A stretch of DNA of 40,218 bases from Methanosaeta sp. PtaB.Bin018 (GCA_002067755.1 MVQH01000021.1:1-40218), one strand, 5' to 3'; positions 23,756-32,296 are shown, numbered from the stretch's first letter. The notes: a model not told the origin generated them from the letters alone. Made by a program: numbers and translations.

Positions 23756-24784
23756 ATGAAAGAGGTTTTGCTGGAATCCAGAGAGGATAAAGCGCAGTTC
23801 TATCTGCCGGAGAGGTGCATCGGCTGTGGTTCGTGCGTTCAGGTCTGCCCGAAAGGAGAGCTGATCATAGGGTCGGTAGGCGCCGTGGCCCGAGACCTGA
23901 TCGACAAGGACTTCATTGAGAAGAGAAAGAGCAGTGCATGCCTTTTTTGTGCATTATGCGCGCGCGTGTGCCCCACAGGCGCTCTTGAGATCAGGGTGGC
24001 TGGCAAAGCAGAGAGGGACGAATCGTACCTAAGCTTTGCGCAAAAACCCACTGCTGTAAACGATAAATGTGTTCACTGCGGCCTTTGCGTCGAGGTCTGC
24101 CCCCGGGCCTGCATTGAGATAGAGGACAGACACCTGGCAGGGGACGGAAGCCTCAAGATGGAGGGCAAGACGCTCATCGACCTTGACTGCTGCGTGCACT
24201 GTGGATGGTGCGCCCAGGTCTGCCCGACAGGCGCCATCGCATTTGAGAAGCCCTTCTCCGGCGAGTTTTCCAGGGACGACTGCATCTGTCAGGCATGTGG
24301 AACCTGCGTGGATACCTGTCCTGCCAATGCGCTCTTCAATCGAGACTGGAAGATCGGCGAGATCGTGGAGAAGGTGACGCACCGAAAGGAGGCCTGCATC
24401 TACTGTGGTGCATGTGCCCAGGCCTGCCCTGTGCGAGCCATCACGGTTCGCAAGACTGCCATAGTTCCAGAGATGAAGGGCAAGAAGGCCTTCGAAAAGA
24501 AGCTCTCTCAAGCTGCGCCGCTGCCCACTCTGACGTCCGTCCTGAGGACGGATGAGGAGGCATGCCTTGGCTGTGGAAACTGCGTCATTGCGTGCCCAGT
24601 GAATGCGCTGTCCGATCCCTACCTGGCTGCAGGCCATCTCAATGATCTGGACGAGAAGCCCCTATTGGAGGTTCTAAACGGCGCTGTTAGGGTCGTAAAC
24701 CAGGAGGTTTGCGGATCATGCGCCACGTGCAGCATGATCTGCCCTGCAGATGCCATATGGCTTGTGAGACGGGAGGTGGCCTAG
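23756..24784 (+). CDS. fwdF: Polyferredoxin of formylmethanofuran dehydrogenase
   Basis: A 342-residue electron-carrier subunit with eight CxxCxxCxxxCP motifs: CIGCGSCVQVCP, CLFCALCARVCP, CVHCGLCVEVCP, CVHCGWCAQVCP, CQACGTCVDTCP, CIYCGACAQACP, CLGCGNCVIACP and CGSCATCSMICP. All 32 ligands are present, so eight [4Fe-4S] clusters are expected. FwdF proteins form a wire between ferredoxin-type donors and the FwdB active site. The ATG at 23756 follows AAGGTAGGG; ATGs at 23708 and 23732 lack sites. Lying between fdhA and fwdA, it is the obvious physical link between formate dehydrogenase and CO2 fixation. The stop is one base from the fwdA start. Confidence 0.92.
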   Translation: MKEVLLESREDKAQFYLPERCIGCGSCVQVCPKGELIIGSVGAVARDLIDKDFIEKRKSSACLFCALCARVCPTGALEIRVAGKAERDESYLSFAQKPTAVNDKCVHCGLCVEVCPRACIEIEDRHLAGDGSLKMEGKTLIDLDCCVHCGWCAQVCPTGAIAFEKPFSGEFSRDDCICQACGTCVDTCPANALFNRDWKIGEIVEKVTHRKEACIYCGACAQACPVRAITVRKTAIVPEMKGKKAFEKKLSQAAPLPTLTSVLRTDEEACLGCGNCVIACPVNALSDPYLAAGHLNDLDEKPLLEVLNGAVRVVNQEVCGSCATCSMICPADAIWLVRREVA

Positions 24785-24785
24785 G

Positions 24786-26555
24786 ATGGCTGCTACCATC
24801 ATCAAGAACGGCTATGTCTTCGATCCTCTGAATGGGATCGACGCTGAGGTCCTAGATGTTTTCATAAAGGACGGAAAGGTGGCCGTCGGCCTGACAGGCG
24901 CTGAGAGCAGGGACGCCAAAGTCATCGATGCTTCAGGCAAGGCTGTCATGCCAGGAGGCGTGGACTCCCACTCGCACGTGGCAGGGTCAAAGGTCAATGC
25001 AGGACGGCTCATGCGCCCTGAGGACCACTACAGATCAGTGAGGCTCAAGACGGACATCACGCACTCTGGCAGCGGCTACACAGTTCCATCCGTCTACAAG
25101 CAGGGCTACGACTACGCAGCCATGGGCTATACCACCGTCTTTGAGGCTGCCATGCCGCCACTGGAAGCCCGCCACACACACGAGGAGATGCGCTCAACGC
25201 CCATCCTGGATATGGGCGCTTACATGGTATTTGGCAACAACTGGTTCGTCATGCGCTATTTAAAAGAGGGCGACCTGGTGAAGGCGGCGGCATATGTGGC
25301 ATGGATGATGAGAACCCACAAGGCCTATGGCATCAAATGCGTCAATCCAGCGGGCGTTGAGAACTGGGGCTGGGCCAAGAATGTGCATAGCCTGGATGAG
25401 CCTAACATACATTTTGAGATCACTCCACGCGAGATCATAAGAGGCCTGGCTGAGGTAAATGAGATGCTTGGCCTGCCCATGTCCTTGCACCTGCATGCCA
25501 ATAACTTGGGCCACCCTGGCAACTGGGAGGTCGCCAGAGACTCTCTGATGATCCCCTCAGGTCTTGATCCGAAGAGCAAGACCGATCTGGAATGGGCGCA
25601 GACCAAAGAGAGCGCCAGGAGGAGGCAGACAATCTATCTTGCTCACGCTCAGTTCAGCGCCTATGGCGGAACATCCTGGAGAGACTTCTGCTCTGGTGCC
25701 TCAGGCCTTGCAGACTACATCAACGGCGTGGACAACGTGGTAATCGACAGCGGTTCAGTTCCCTTCGGCCCGGCCACGACGATGACAGGCGACGGTCCGG
25801 CACAACATGATCTCTACATGCTGACAGGCCAAAAGTGGTCGAACTGCGATGTTGAATTGGAGTGCGGCTCGGGCATCCTCTCATTGGTTTACTCCAAGAG
25901 CAGCCCCGTCCATAGCGTCCAGTGGGCGATTGGATTGGAGGTATTGCTTCTGATCAAGGACCCGTGGAAGACCATCATGACAACAGATCACCCCAATGGC
26001 GGCATATTCACCCAGTATCCTCAAGTGATCACATGGCTCATGTCCAAGAAGGCCAGGGATGATACTGCCAAGGAGTCCCACAAGTGGGCCTACGATCGAT
26101 CAAGCCTCGGCGGAGTCGACCGCGAGCTCAGTTTATACGAGATCGCAGTCCTCACCCGCGCCAATCCGGCACGGACCATAGGCATGGCCCACAGGAAAGG
26201 CCACCTTGGCATCGGAGCCGACGGCGATGTGACTGTTTATGATTTAGACCCGACGAGGCTCAACGTAAATGACCCCGAGAGGCTGAGACAGAAGCTTGCG
26301 CGCCCCGAGTACACCATAAAAGATGGCCAGATAGTGGCAAGGCGAGGAGAGGTTGTGGCGGTCCCCGAGGGTCGAAGGTATTACTGCAGACCTTATGTCG
26401 ACGATGCAATGGAGAAGGAGATGCTCGCAGATGTGAAGGAATGGTTCAAGTATTACACAGTGGGCTTCTCCAACTATCCCGTGCCGGATAAATACCTGAA
26501 GAATCCCGTGCCGATCCCTGTCAACAAGTCACAGGAGGCTGTGGCGAGGAGGTAA
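24786..26555 (+). CDS. fwdA: Formylmethanofuran dehydrogenase subunit A
   Basis: A 589-residue amidohydrolase-fold subunit with a binuclear metal site that condenses formate, made from CO2 at FwdB, with methanofuran. The first metal histidines are H62 and H64 in GVDSHSHVAG; a lysine in AYGIKCVNPAGVE is the likely carboxylated bridging residue; LHLHANNLGHPGNW and LAHAQFSAYGG give further histidines, and MTTDHPNGG the aspartate. The C-terminal part (RTIGMAHRKGHLGIGADGDV) is the usual composite beta domain of amidohydrolases. Length is normal for the family. It starts one base after fwdF and is followed five bases later by fwdC. Confidence 0.96.
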   Translation: MAATIIKNGYVFDPLNGIDAEVLDVFIKDGKVAVGLTGAESRDAKVIDASGKAVMPGGVDSHSHVAGSKVNAGRLMRPEDHYRSVRLKTDITHSGSGYTVPSVYKQGYDYAAMGYTTVFEAAMPPLEARHTHEEMRSTPILDMGAYMVFGNNWFVMRYLKEGDLVKAAAYVAWMMRTHKAYGIKCVNPAGVENWGWAKNVHSLDEPNIHFEITPREIIRGLAEVNEMLGLPMSLHLHANNLGHPGNWEVARDSLMIPSGLDPKSKTDLEWAQTKESARRRQTIYLAHAQFSAYGGTSWRDFCSGASGLADYINGVDNVVIDSGSVPFGPATTMTGDGPAQHDLYMLTGQKWSNCDVELECGSGILSLVYSKSSPVHSVQWAIGLEVLLLIKDPWKTIMTTDHPNGGIFTQYPQVITWLMSKKARDDTAKESHKWAYDRSSLGGVDRELSLYEIAVLTRANPARTIGMAHRKGHLGIGADGDVTVYDLDPTRLNVNDPERLRQKLARPEYTIKDGQIVARRGEVVAVPEGRRYYCRPYVDDAMEKEMLADVKEWFKYYTVGFSNYPVPDKYLKNPVPIPVNKSQEAVARR

Positions 26556-26559
26556 GAGG

Positions 26560-27354
26560 ATGGCAGAAATTGTTCTCAAGCCAAAAGGAGAGATTGGGAT
26601 CACAGTCGAGGCCGAAGTCATCCGACCCGAAATGCTTGCTGCGAAGAAGAAGGATGAGATCGAGAGGCTGCAGGTCTGGCAGGGTTCAGAAGTGCTCCCT
26701 CTCGGCGACTTCTTCGATGTTGAGACCACGGGAGACGGATCGAGCGAGGAGACGACGATAGTGATCGACGGCGATGTGCCAAGGGTCAAGTACATTGGCA
26801 AGGGCATGAGATCAGGAAGGATCGAGATTCGCGGTTCAGCTGGGATGCATGTGGGTGCTGAGATGGCTGGCGGCAGCATCAGCGTTCATGGGGATGCTCT
26901 CTCCTGGGCGGGCATGGAGATGAAGGGAGGCTTGCTGCAAATTTACGGGAACGCGGGGGATCATGTGGGCTCTGCATACCGAGGAAGCTGGAGAGGCATG
27001 ACCGGTGGACGGATCTTGATCGAAGGGAACGCAAAAAGTCAAGTTGGCGGAGGCATGGCTGGTGGACAGATCGTGGTAGGTGGCAGCGTCGAGAACTTCT
27101 GTGCCATTCGCCAGAACGGCGGACTCATTCTGATCAGAGGCGATGCGTTGAGGGGTTTGGGCGCTGAGATGACGGGAGGGACGGTGGCGATCATGGGGTC
27201 GATCCGGCAGTTCCTGCCAGGCTTCGTGGAGGTTGGTCGTGAGGAGAGTTTGAAGCTCGGCGATCTCCAGATCGAAGGAAGGTTTGTCAAATTCTCAGGA
27301 GACTTTGCCATTCATAGAAATCCCAAGGGATTGCTCTACTGGAGAGAGGGCTAG
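26560..27354 (+). CDS. fwdC: Formylmethanofuran dehydrogenase subunit C
   Basis: A 264-residue subunit built of repeated right-handed beta-helix turns like the C-terminal domain of glutamate synthase. The repeat shows as GSAGMHVGAEMAGGSISVHG, then MEMKGGLLQIYGNAG, RGMTGGRILIEGNA, GGGMAGGQIVVGG and AEMTGGTVAIMG. In the Fwd complex it anchors FwdA and FwdB side by side. The last residues, HRNPKGLLYWREG, are typical. ATG 26560 is preceded by GAGGAGGTAAGAGG, overlapping the end of fwdA. Confidence 0.95.
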   Translation: MAEIVLKPKGEIGITVEAEVIRPEMLAAKKKDEIERLQVWQGSEVLPLGDFFDVETTGDGSSEETTIVIDGDVPRVKYIGKGMRSGRIEIRGSAGMHVGAEMAGGSISVHGDALSWAGMEMKGGLLQIYGNAGDHVGSAYRGSWRGMTGGRILIEGNAKSQVGGGMAGGQIVVGGSVENFCAIRQNGGLILIRGDALRGLGAEMTGGTVAIMGSIRQFLPGFVEVGREESLKLGDLQIEGRFVKFSGDFAIHRNPKGLLYWREG

Positions 27355-27359
27355 AGCAT

Positions 27360-27755
27360 ATGACAGAGGAGTTTTTGCTCAACACGGGCAGCACTATCGA
27401 AGAGGGCAGGCTGGCAAAGGGCGGCTGCAAGCTGACTGAAGACTACACGCAGGAATGTGCCACCTGCCAGATGAACCCCGAAGACTTTCGCAGGCTTGGC
27501 TGCCCGCAGAAGGTCAAGGTAACCTCCAGGAACGGACTGCACAGCGTAGTGGTCTACGCCTCTTCGTCTGATGCCTTGAAGCCAGGTCATGTCTTCATGC
27601 CGAGAGCGATCTGGTCGAATGTAGTGGTGGACCCGGAGACCTTCTCCACAGGCTCGCCACTTTACAAAGGCTCCCCAGTTAGAATAGAACCAACGGACGA
27701 TCGAGTTTTGGATGCATGCGACCTGGTCGATAAGCTTTACGGGAGGGGGAATTAA
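27360..27755 (+). CDS. fwdD: Formylmethanofuran dehydrogenase subunit D
   Basis: A 131-residue subunit equivalent to the C-terminal molybdopterin-binding domain of DMSO-reductase-type enzymes, supplied here as a separate chain completing FwdB. Indicative segments are NTGSTIEEGRLAKGG, EDYTQECATCQMNPEDF (shared in the family), LKPGHVFMPRAIWSNVV and STGSPLYKGSPVRIEP. Its TAA overlaps the fwdB ATG by one base, reflecting tight coupling of the two chains that share a cofactor. Confidence 0.95.
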   Translation: MTEEFLLNTGSTIEEGRLAKGGCKLTEDYTQECATCQMNPEDFRRLGCPQKVKVTSRNGLHSVVVYASSSDALKPGHVFMPRAIWSNVVVDPETFSTGSPLYKGSPVRIEPTDDRVLDACDLVDKLYGRGN

Positions 27756-29059
27756 TGGCAGCCAAGAACATAATTTGCCCTGTCTGTGGTGCTTCTTGCG
27801 ATGACATACAGGTGACGCTTGGAAATGGAGAGATCACAGTCAAGAACGCCTGCAAGATGGGCAATGCAAAGTTTCAGGAGATAGTCGGCCCTCATAGAAT
27901 CAGAGAGCCACAGATACAGAATGGCAAAGGCTTCCTGGAAGCGACATGGATTGAAGCGATCTCGAGGACTGCAGAGATCCTTGCCGGGGCCAAGCGTCCT
28001 TTGATCTTCATGGGCAGCGAGACCTCCTGCGAGGCAATGGAGGTCGGCCTTCATCTGGGCGAGTTCCTGGGAGGCATAGTGGACTCCAACTCCACAGTCT
28101 GCCATGGTCCCACAGCCATGGGCATCCAGGAAGCGGGGCGCGTGGGCGCAACAGCTGGGCAGAGCAAGTCAAGGGCGGACCTGACGGTATACTGGGGCTC
28201 AAATCCTCTTGAGTCCATGCCAAGACACATGTCACGCTACGCCGTTTATCCGCGCGGATACTGGACGAGGCGTGGAAGATTCGACCGAACTGTCATCACA
28301 GTCGATCCAAGAAAGAGCATCACAGCGGAGAACTCAGACCTGCACATACAGCTCAAGCCTAACACAGATTATGAGCTTATATCCGCTCTGCTCACTCTCC
28401 TGCACGGCAAGAGGCCCCATCCGTCTGTAGAAGGGACCACAGGGGTCTCTATCGCCGAGATGGAGGCAATGCTTGAGATGATGTTGGGCTGCAACTACGG
28501 AGCCATTTATGTGGGACTTGGCATTGCGTCATCATACGGCAAGCACCGAAACGCTGAAGCTGCCTTCAATTTGGTCAAGGAGCTCAATTGCCACACGAAG
28601 TTTGTGATCGGCGCTCTTCGTGGCCATTGCAATGTTGCGGGCTTCAACCAGATCGCCTCCTATCTCTACGGATTCCCATTCGGCCTGGACTTCTCACGAG
28701 GCTATCCTCGCTATAACCCTGGAGAGTACACGGCTGTGGATGTGTTGCGGGAAAAGGATGTGGATGCCGCCCTGATAGTCTCAGCCGATCTGGTCTCGCA
28801 CTTTCCAGCAGCTTGCGCCGAATACCTATCAGAGATTCCAGTGGCCTGTATCGATATAGCGCCAGGCCCCACGACAATGCTCTCAGATGTCGTTTTGCCC
28901 GGGGTCATCGATGCCATGGAATGCGACGGGACATTCTATCGCCTGGACGATGTGCCTGTCTACTTCCAGCCGTTCACCAGCTCGCCTTTCCCGTTTACGC
29001 AGAGCAACGAGGATACCCTGAAGCAGATCTTCCAGAAGGTGAAGGAGATCAGGAGATGA
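27755..29059 (+). CDS. fwdB: Formylmethanofuran dehydrogenase subunit B (catalytic)
   Basis: A 434-residue catalytic subunit holding the tungsten- or molybdenum-bispterin site that reduces CO2 to formate. The [4Fe-4S] ligands are C8, C11, C15 and C33 (CPVCGASC, NACKMG), and the metal-ligating cysteine is C116 in DSNSTVCHGPTAMG, a TGC codon and not selenocysteine. Other family blocks are YWGSNPLESMPRHMSRYAVY and ALRGHCNVAGFNQIASYLYG. No fwdE or fwdG follows. It ends the operon: the next gene has its own TATA box. The metal preference cannot be told from sequence alone. Confidence 0.96.
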   Translation: MAAKNIICPVCGASCDDIQVTLGNGEITVKNACKMGNAKFQEIVGPHRIREPQIQNGKGFLEATWIEAISRTAEILAGAKRPLIFMGSETSCEAMEVGLHLGEFLGGIVDSNSTVCHGPTAMGIQEAGRVGATAGQSKSRADLTVYWGSNPLESMPRHMSRYAVYPRGYWTRRGRFDRTVITVDPRKSITAENSDLHIQLKPNTDYELISALLTLLHGKRPHPSVEGTTGVSIAEMEAMLEMMLGCNYGAIYVGLGIASSYGKHRNAEAAFNLVKELNCHTKFVIGALRGHCNVAGFNQIASYLYGFPFGLDFSRGYPRYNPGEYTAVDVLREKDVDAALIVSADLVSHFPAACAEYLSEIPVACIDIAPGPTTMLSDVVLPGVIDAMECDGTFYRLDDVPVYFQPFTSSPFPFTQSNEDTLKQIFQKVKEIRR

Positions 29060-29096
29060 TTCGAGGACCTGGGATAGCATCGATTGCTTCCGCCTG

Positions 29097-29106
29097 GTTT
29101 AAATAG
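29097..29106 (+). promoter_or_regulatory. TATA box for the zinc-ribbon gene
   Basis: GTTTAAATAG 38 bases before the ATG at 29144 fits an archaeal TATA element with transcription starting near 29125. It separates the small genes from the fwd operon. Confidence 0.5.
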
Positions 29107-29143
29107 TGAGATAGGCTATACATAGATAACAGGTGAAGAGATC

Positions 29144-29296
29144 ATGTGTACGGTTGGTGGCGGTCCGGACATAGGAAATATCGAGGCCTTAGCTGCAAAG
29201 GACTATGAATGCCTGGACTGCAATAATAAATTCAAGGGCATGGGCAGCAAGCCCAGGTGTCCATCCTGCAGCTCGAGGAATGTCAAGCCGGCATAA
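29144..29296 (+). CDS. 50-residue zinc-ribbon protein
   Basis: A short gene with ATG at 29144 after AGGTGAAGAG. The product has two CxxC knuckles, CLDC (residues 23-26) and CPSC (39-42), spaced by 12 residues, forming a rubredoxin- or zinc-ribbon-like site. The N-terminal half (CTVGGGPDIGNIEALAAKD) is soluble and contains one more cysteine. It may bind zinc, or iron as a small redox protein. Its TATA box and ribosome site argue that it is real. The next gene begins four bases after the stop, suggesting cotranscription. Confidence 0.78.
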   Translation: MCTVGGGPDIGNIEALAAKDYECLDCNNKFKGMGSKPRCPSCSSRNVKPA

Positions 29297-29300
29297 GCCA

Positions 29301-29762
29301 ATGCATATTTCGTTAAAAGAGGACGAGGTTGCTGTTCTCTGCGGCCATAGTGGCACTTTAGCCCTGGCAAAGGCTGCAGGAAAATCCTTCTATTTGGAGA
29401 CCGATCGAGAGGAGCTTGTGCTCTTCACAGAGCCTGATGACCTGATGGTCGCCTCATCGTTTGGGACTGGAGACAAGGTCCGGCGCGGCCTCAGATGCAC
29501 TCTTTATCAGATCCGGGAGCTGGGAGCGCCGCTCATAGTATTGCCCAAAGGCCATCCAGCGTCGTCCCGACTCAAGACTGTGGTCTCCATCGGCGCACGA
29601 ACGCGTCTGAGCTGCAAGATCTCGCCTGGAACTCATCCCGAGCAGGACGTGCTCTGTGGACCAGAGGAGTTTCAGGACATAGAAGTGCTGGCCGAGCCTG
29701 GGGGCGCAAACGTAAAGGGCTTTGACGCGGAGAAGGGCGAGACGATCATAGAGAAGCTTTAA
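29301..29762 (+). CDS. Unrecognised 153-residue soluble protein
   Basis: I do not recognise the family. The product begins MHISLKEDEVAVLCGHSGTL and contains a glycine-rich GTGDKVRRGLRC segment, a proline-rich HPASSRLKTVV region and PGTHPEQDVLCGPEEFQDIE. There is no signal peptide, membrane span or cofactor motif; cysteines are few and unpaired. Codon use matches its neighbours, so the gene is believable. The ATG at 29301 lies four bases after the zinc-ribbon stop; the open frame before it is the zinc-ribbon gene in another phase. The context, after the fwd operon and before a DUF2098-type gene, hints at a methanogen-specific role. Confidence 0.7.
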   Translation: MHISLKEDEVAVLCGHSGTLALAKAAGKSFYLETDREELVLFTEPDDLMVASSFGTGDKVRRGLRCTLYQIRELGAPLIVLPKGHPASSRLKTVVSIGARTRLSCKISPGTHPEQDVLCGPEEFQDIEVLAEPGGANVKGFDAEKGETIIEKL

Positions 29763-29780
29763 CTTTGGGTGAGGCTCGCG

Positions 29781-30062
29781 ATGGCAGAGATAAGAGAGGA
29801 TAGCCTTGTAAGGTACAAGGGAACGGGCACCATCGGCACTGTGAAGGTGCTAAAAGAGGAGGACGACGGAGAGAAGTGGGCTCTTTTGGACAGCACAGGG
29901 CTTTATTACCGGCTGGATACCTTGGAGCCCATTGAAAGGGTGCCTGAGCGCAAAGAGCTTGAGGGCATGACCCTTGAGCAGATTCAGGAGAGGTTCAAAG
30001 CCCAGCAAGAGATGATGGATAAGGCCAAGATGCAGGACGAAAACCTGGAGACGGGCGGTTGA
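29781..30062 (+). CDS. DUF2098-type small protein
   Basis: A 93-residue protein whose first 55 residues (SLVRYKGTGTIGTVKVLKEE, EKWALLDSTGLYYRLDTLEPIE) resemble the methanogen-specific DUF2098 family, a small beta-barrel of unknown function. The remainder is a helical tail ending in QQEMMDKAKMQDENLETGG. The ATG at 29781 follows GGTGAGG. It comes 18 bases after the 153-residue gene and is the last plus-strand gene before convergent endA, which ends 9 bases away. Confidence 0.7.
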   Translation: MAEIREDSLVRYKGTGTIGTVKVLKEEDDGEKWALLDSTGLYYRLDTLEPIERVPERKELEGMTLEQIQERFKAQQEMMDKAKMQDENLETGG

Positions 30063-30071
30063 GCTAAGAGG

Positions 30072-31124
30072 TTATGGCTTTAGCCTTCTTATCTCGAGGT
30101 ACCGCACATTCTCATCAGGATAGGCAAACAACATCTGCTTTCTCACCGAATGGGCTAGGCGCACAGCCCTGGAGAGCACGGGCGGGAGAAAGATGTGATC
30201 ATCAGGAACAGTGTGCACGAGATACTCGGAGTGAGGGACCTTCTGCAGGCCAGCCACATGCTTGTAAACCCTGAAATGCGTCCCGAATTTGAAGCCAGTC
30301 TTCACCACCAGCTTTCTGTCGCGCAGATCCTTGTAGACGCTGTATTTCAAGTCGAAGCCATCCTCGATCTGGCGCGCCCTGGCCATAAAACCCTGCAGAT
30401 CGATTGAAGCGCCGGAACGATCGACCAGTTGAACTAGACCCCTCTCCAACAGGTATGCAGATTCGACCAGCGAGAGCTGTAGCCTCTCTCCCACTGGTTT
30501 GCCATAAAACCCGTGCTCGTGAAGCCTCAGCGATGCATCGGCATCCCAGAGCACCACTCGATCCTCCAGAAGCGTGGCCATGCCGCCCGACTCGTCGTTA
30601 CCCATGCTGCCTGACACATCCTTCTCTTTGGCCTCATAATAAGTTATATCGCTCTCTTCATCGACTATTGCCATCATCAGCCTTTTTCTCATCTGGCCCG
30701 CAACTCTTACGGGCTCGAGGATCTCTTTTAGCGGAAGCGGCATGCGCTCAGATATGACCAGGACGTAAAACTCTGCGGGCGATTTTCCAGGATGCCCTCC
30801 TCGAGGATAGACGCGGAAATCCGGCCTTCCAGGCTGGACATAATAGCCCCGCTCGCGCAGATCTTTGTAAACAACATACCTGAACTCGAAGCCCTTCTCA
30901 AGGGATGAAGCCAGCTGAAAGAAGGCCTTGAAATCCAGCTCCTCTCCCTCAGATGAAACAGTGATCCTGGATCGATCGAGAAGATAGGCTGCTTCTACCA
31001 GCGAGAGCTCCAGGCATTGACCTTTGTGCCTGCCGAAGTAGCCCTGTTCGTGAAGATCGGGCAGGGCCTCGGAGCCCAGCCTGACCTTTCCGCCCTTGAG
31101 TTGGCCTGGGATTTCCACGGGCAT
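30072..31124 (-). CDS. endA: tRNA-splicing endonuclease, fused two-domain form
   Basis: A 350-residue intron endonuclease made of two EndA repeats in one chain (the alpha2 form known from Archaeoglobus and Methanosarcinales). The C-terminal repeat has the catalytic triad Y287 (GTHFRVY), H298 (VPHSEYLV) and K329 (SVRKQMLF). In the N-terminal repeat the His position is lost (SPAEFYVLV), so that half is structural, as expected for this form. It cuts bulge-helix-bulge motifs in pre-tRNA. The ATG at 31124 lies 17 bases after the GAPDH-like gene on the same strand; no strong ribosome site is visible, so translation may depend on coupling. Confidence 0.92.
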   Translation of the reverse strand: MPVEIPGQLKGGKVRLGSEALPDLHEQGYFGRHKGQCLELSLVEAAYLLDRSRITVSSEGEELDFKAFFQLASSLEKGFEFRYVVYKDLRERGYYVQPGRPDFRVYPRGGHPGKSPAEFYVLVISERMPLPLKEILEPVRVAGQMRKRLMMAIVDEESDITYYEAKEKDVSGSMGNDESGGMATLLEDRVVLWDADASLRLHEHGFYGKPVGERLQLSLVESAYLLERGLVQLVDRSGASIDLQGFMARARQIEDGFDLKYSVYKDLRDRKLVVKTGFKFGTHFRVYKHVAGLQKVPHSEYLVHTVPDDHIFLPPVLSRAVRLAHSVRKQMLFAYPDENVRYLEIRRLKP

Positions 31125-31141
31125 TGGATCGAATTGGTGCC

Positions 31142-32296
31142 CTAGCAGCTCAATCTGTCCGGCCAGATGCCGTGCATGATTCCCAGTGTCTTATCCACGA
31201 AGGCGTGAATATCCGCAGCAGGATAGCCACAGGAGAGCAAATAGGACTCGACGTGATTTGGCACAGCTATGGACATCTGCTCCACCATAGATACCGTCTG
31301 CAAGATTGTGTACTCTCCAAGCTTGAAGGGTATGATGGCATCAGAGACTATCAGCTCGAAGATCTCGGGGCTGATGGGCCGCTCGACGCCTGAGAGGAAG
31401 GCTTCTAAAATCTCGCTCGTCCATTCATGCTTCTTGCCCTCATCCTGATAGGGCATGACGACGACCTCGCGGGTCTTGGCGAACTGCTCGACCAGATCCG
31501 CTGCAGAGACATCTCCCTTGAAGATCAGGTTCAGGAAGTTGGTGTGTGGCACTGTTGTGGGAACTTTGCTGGCACGAATTACGAAGTTCACCTCCTCGAA
31601 TACAGTTCCCGCATCTTTGCCCTGGTGGCCAGCACCTTTTCCAAACTGAATGGCGCTGGGCGAAGCCCTGACGACTGTATGAGGATCGCCATGTCTGCGG
31701 TCGATGTTGCCGAGAATGGCAGCCAAACCAAGTGGCCTTGCGGCAAGAGCCAGACGGGACAGGCCTGTGGTATTGCAGCTCGTGCACTGCACCAGCCTTG
31801 GCTTGGCCTTGAGGAACATATCGTAATTCTCCAGGCCGAAGAAGAACTCGCGCGCAAAGTCTGCCACAAGTTCATCGCCGATCTTGACCTTCCCGCTCTC
31901 CTCCAGTCCCTTGAGCAGCTGGGGCCTATCGGCGCCGCCCATGAGGGAGACAAAGCATCCATGGGCCAGTCCTGCCTCGACATAGGGCAGCTCCTCGTCC
32001 CCCGGAGTTCCTACCATCAGGAAATCTGATGCCTTGAAGAAGTCGTCGTAGCCGCCCTCGATCTTGACCCCTGCCTTCTCCCATTTCTCTTTATCTGCCT
32101 CGTCGCTGACGAATGCCTTTACGCCGAACATGCGGTTGAACTTGGCCACGATGGATCTGGCCCGGCCGTGAGGACGCCTGAGCAGCACATTCAGATCGCC
32201 ACCTATCCCCGCTGCCTTCTTGACCTGCTGCAGCGCGAGGATTGTTCTTTTATTCTCTGTTCCATCAAATCCTACAAAGCCAGCATTGGACTTCAA
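31142..32296 (-). CDS. Divergent type II GAPDH paralogue
   Basis: A 384-residue protein that aligns by eye with archaeal (type II) glyceraldehyde-3-phosphate dehydrogenase. It has the catalytic cysteine motif SCNTTGLSR (C174), a GHQGKDAGTVF block matching the GHHGPDV histidine region, SKVPTTVPHTN in place of the IVPTTLMHQHN strand, and the final VSMVEQMSIAVPNHVESYL. The nucleotide-binding entry is unusual: canonical GYGTIGKR is replaced by GFDGTENKR, and the following strand is rewritten. It may use another cofactor or substrate. The probable start is TTG at 32296 behind AGGAAGTG. It could act in gluconeogenesis, or be a neofunctionalised paralogue. Confidence 0.65.
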   Translation of the reverse strand: MKSNAGFVGFDGTENKRTILALQQVKKAAGIGGDLNVLLRRPHGRARSIVAKFNRMFGVKAFVSDEADKEKWEKAGVKIEGGYDDFFKASDFLMVGTPGDEELPYVEAGLAHGCFVSLMGGADRPQLLKGLEESGKVKIGDELVADFAREFFFGLENYDMFLKAKPRLVQCTSCNTTGLSRLALAARPLGLAAILGNIDRRHGDPHTVVRASPSAIQFGKGAGHQGKDAGTVFEEVNFVIRASKVPTTVPHTNFLNLIFKGDVSAADLVEQFAKTREVVVMPYQDEGKKHEWTSEILEAFLSGVERPISPEIFELIVSDAIIPFKLGEYTILQTVSMVEQMSIAVPNHVESYLLSCGYPAADIHAFVDKTLGIMHGIWPDRLSC

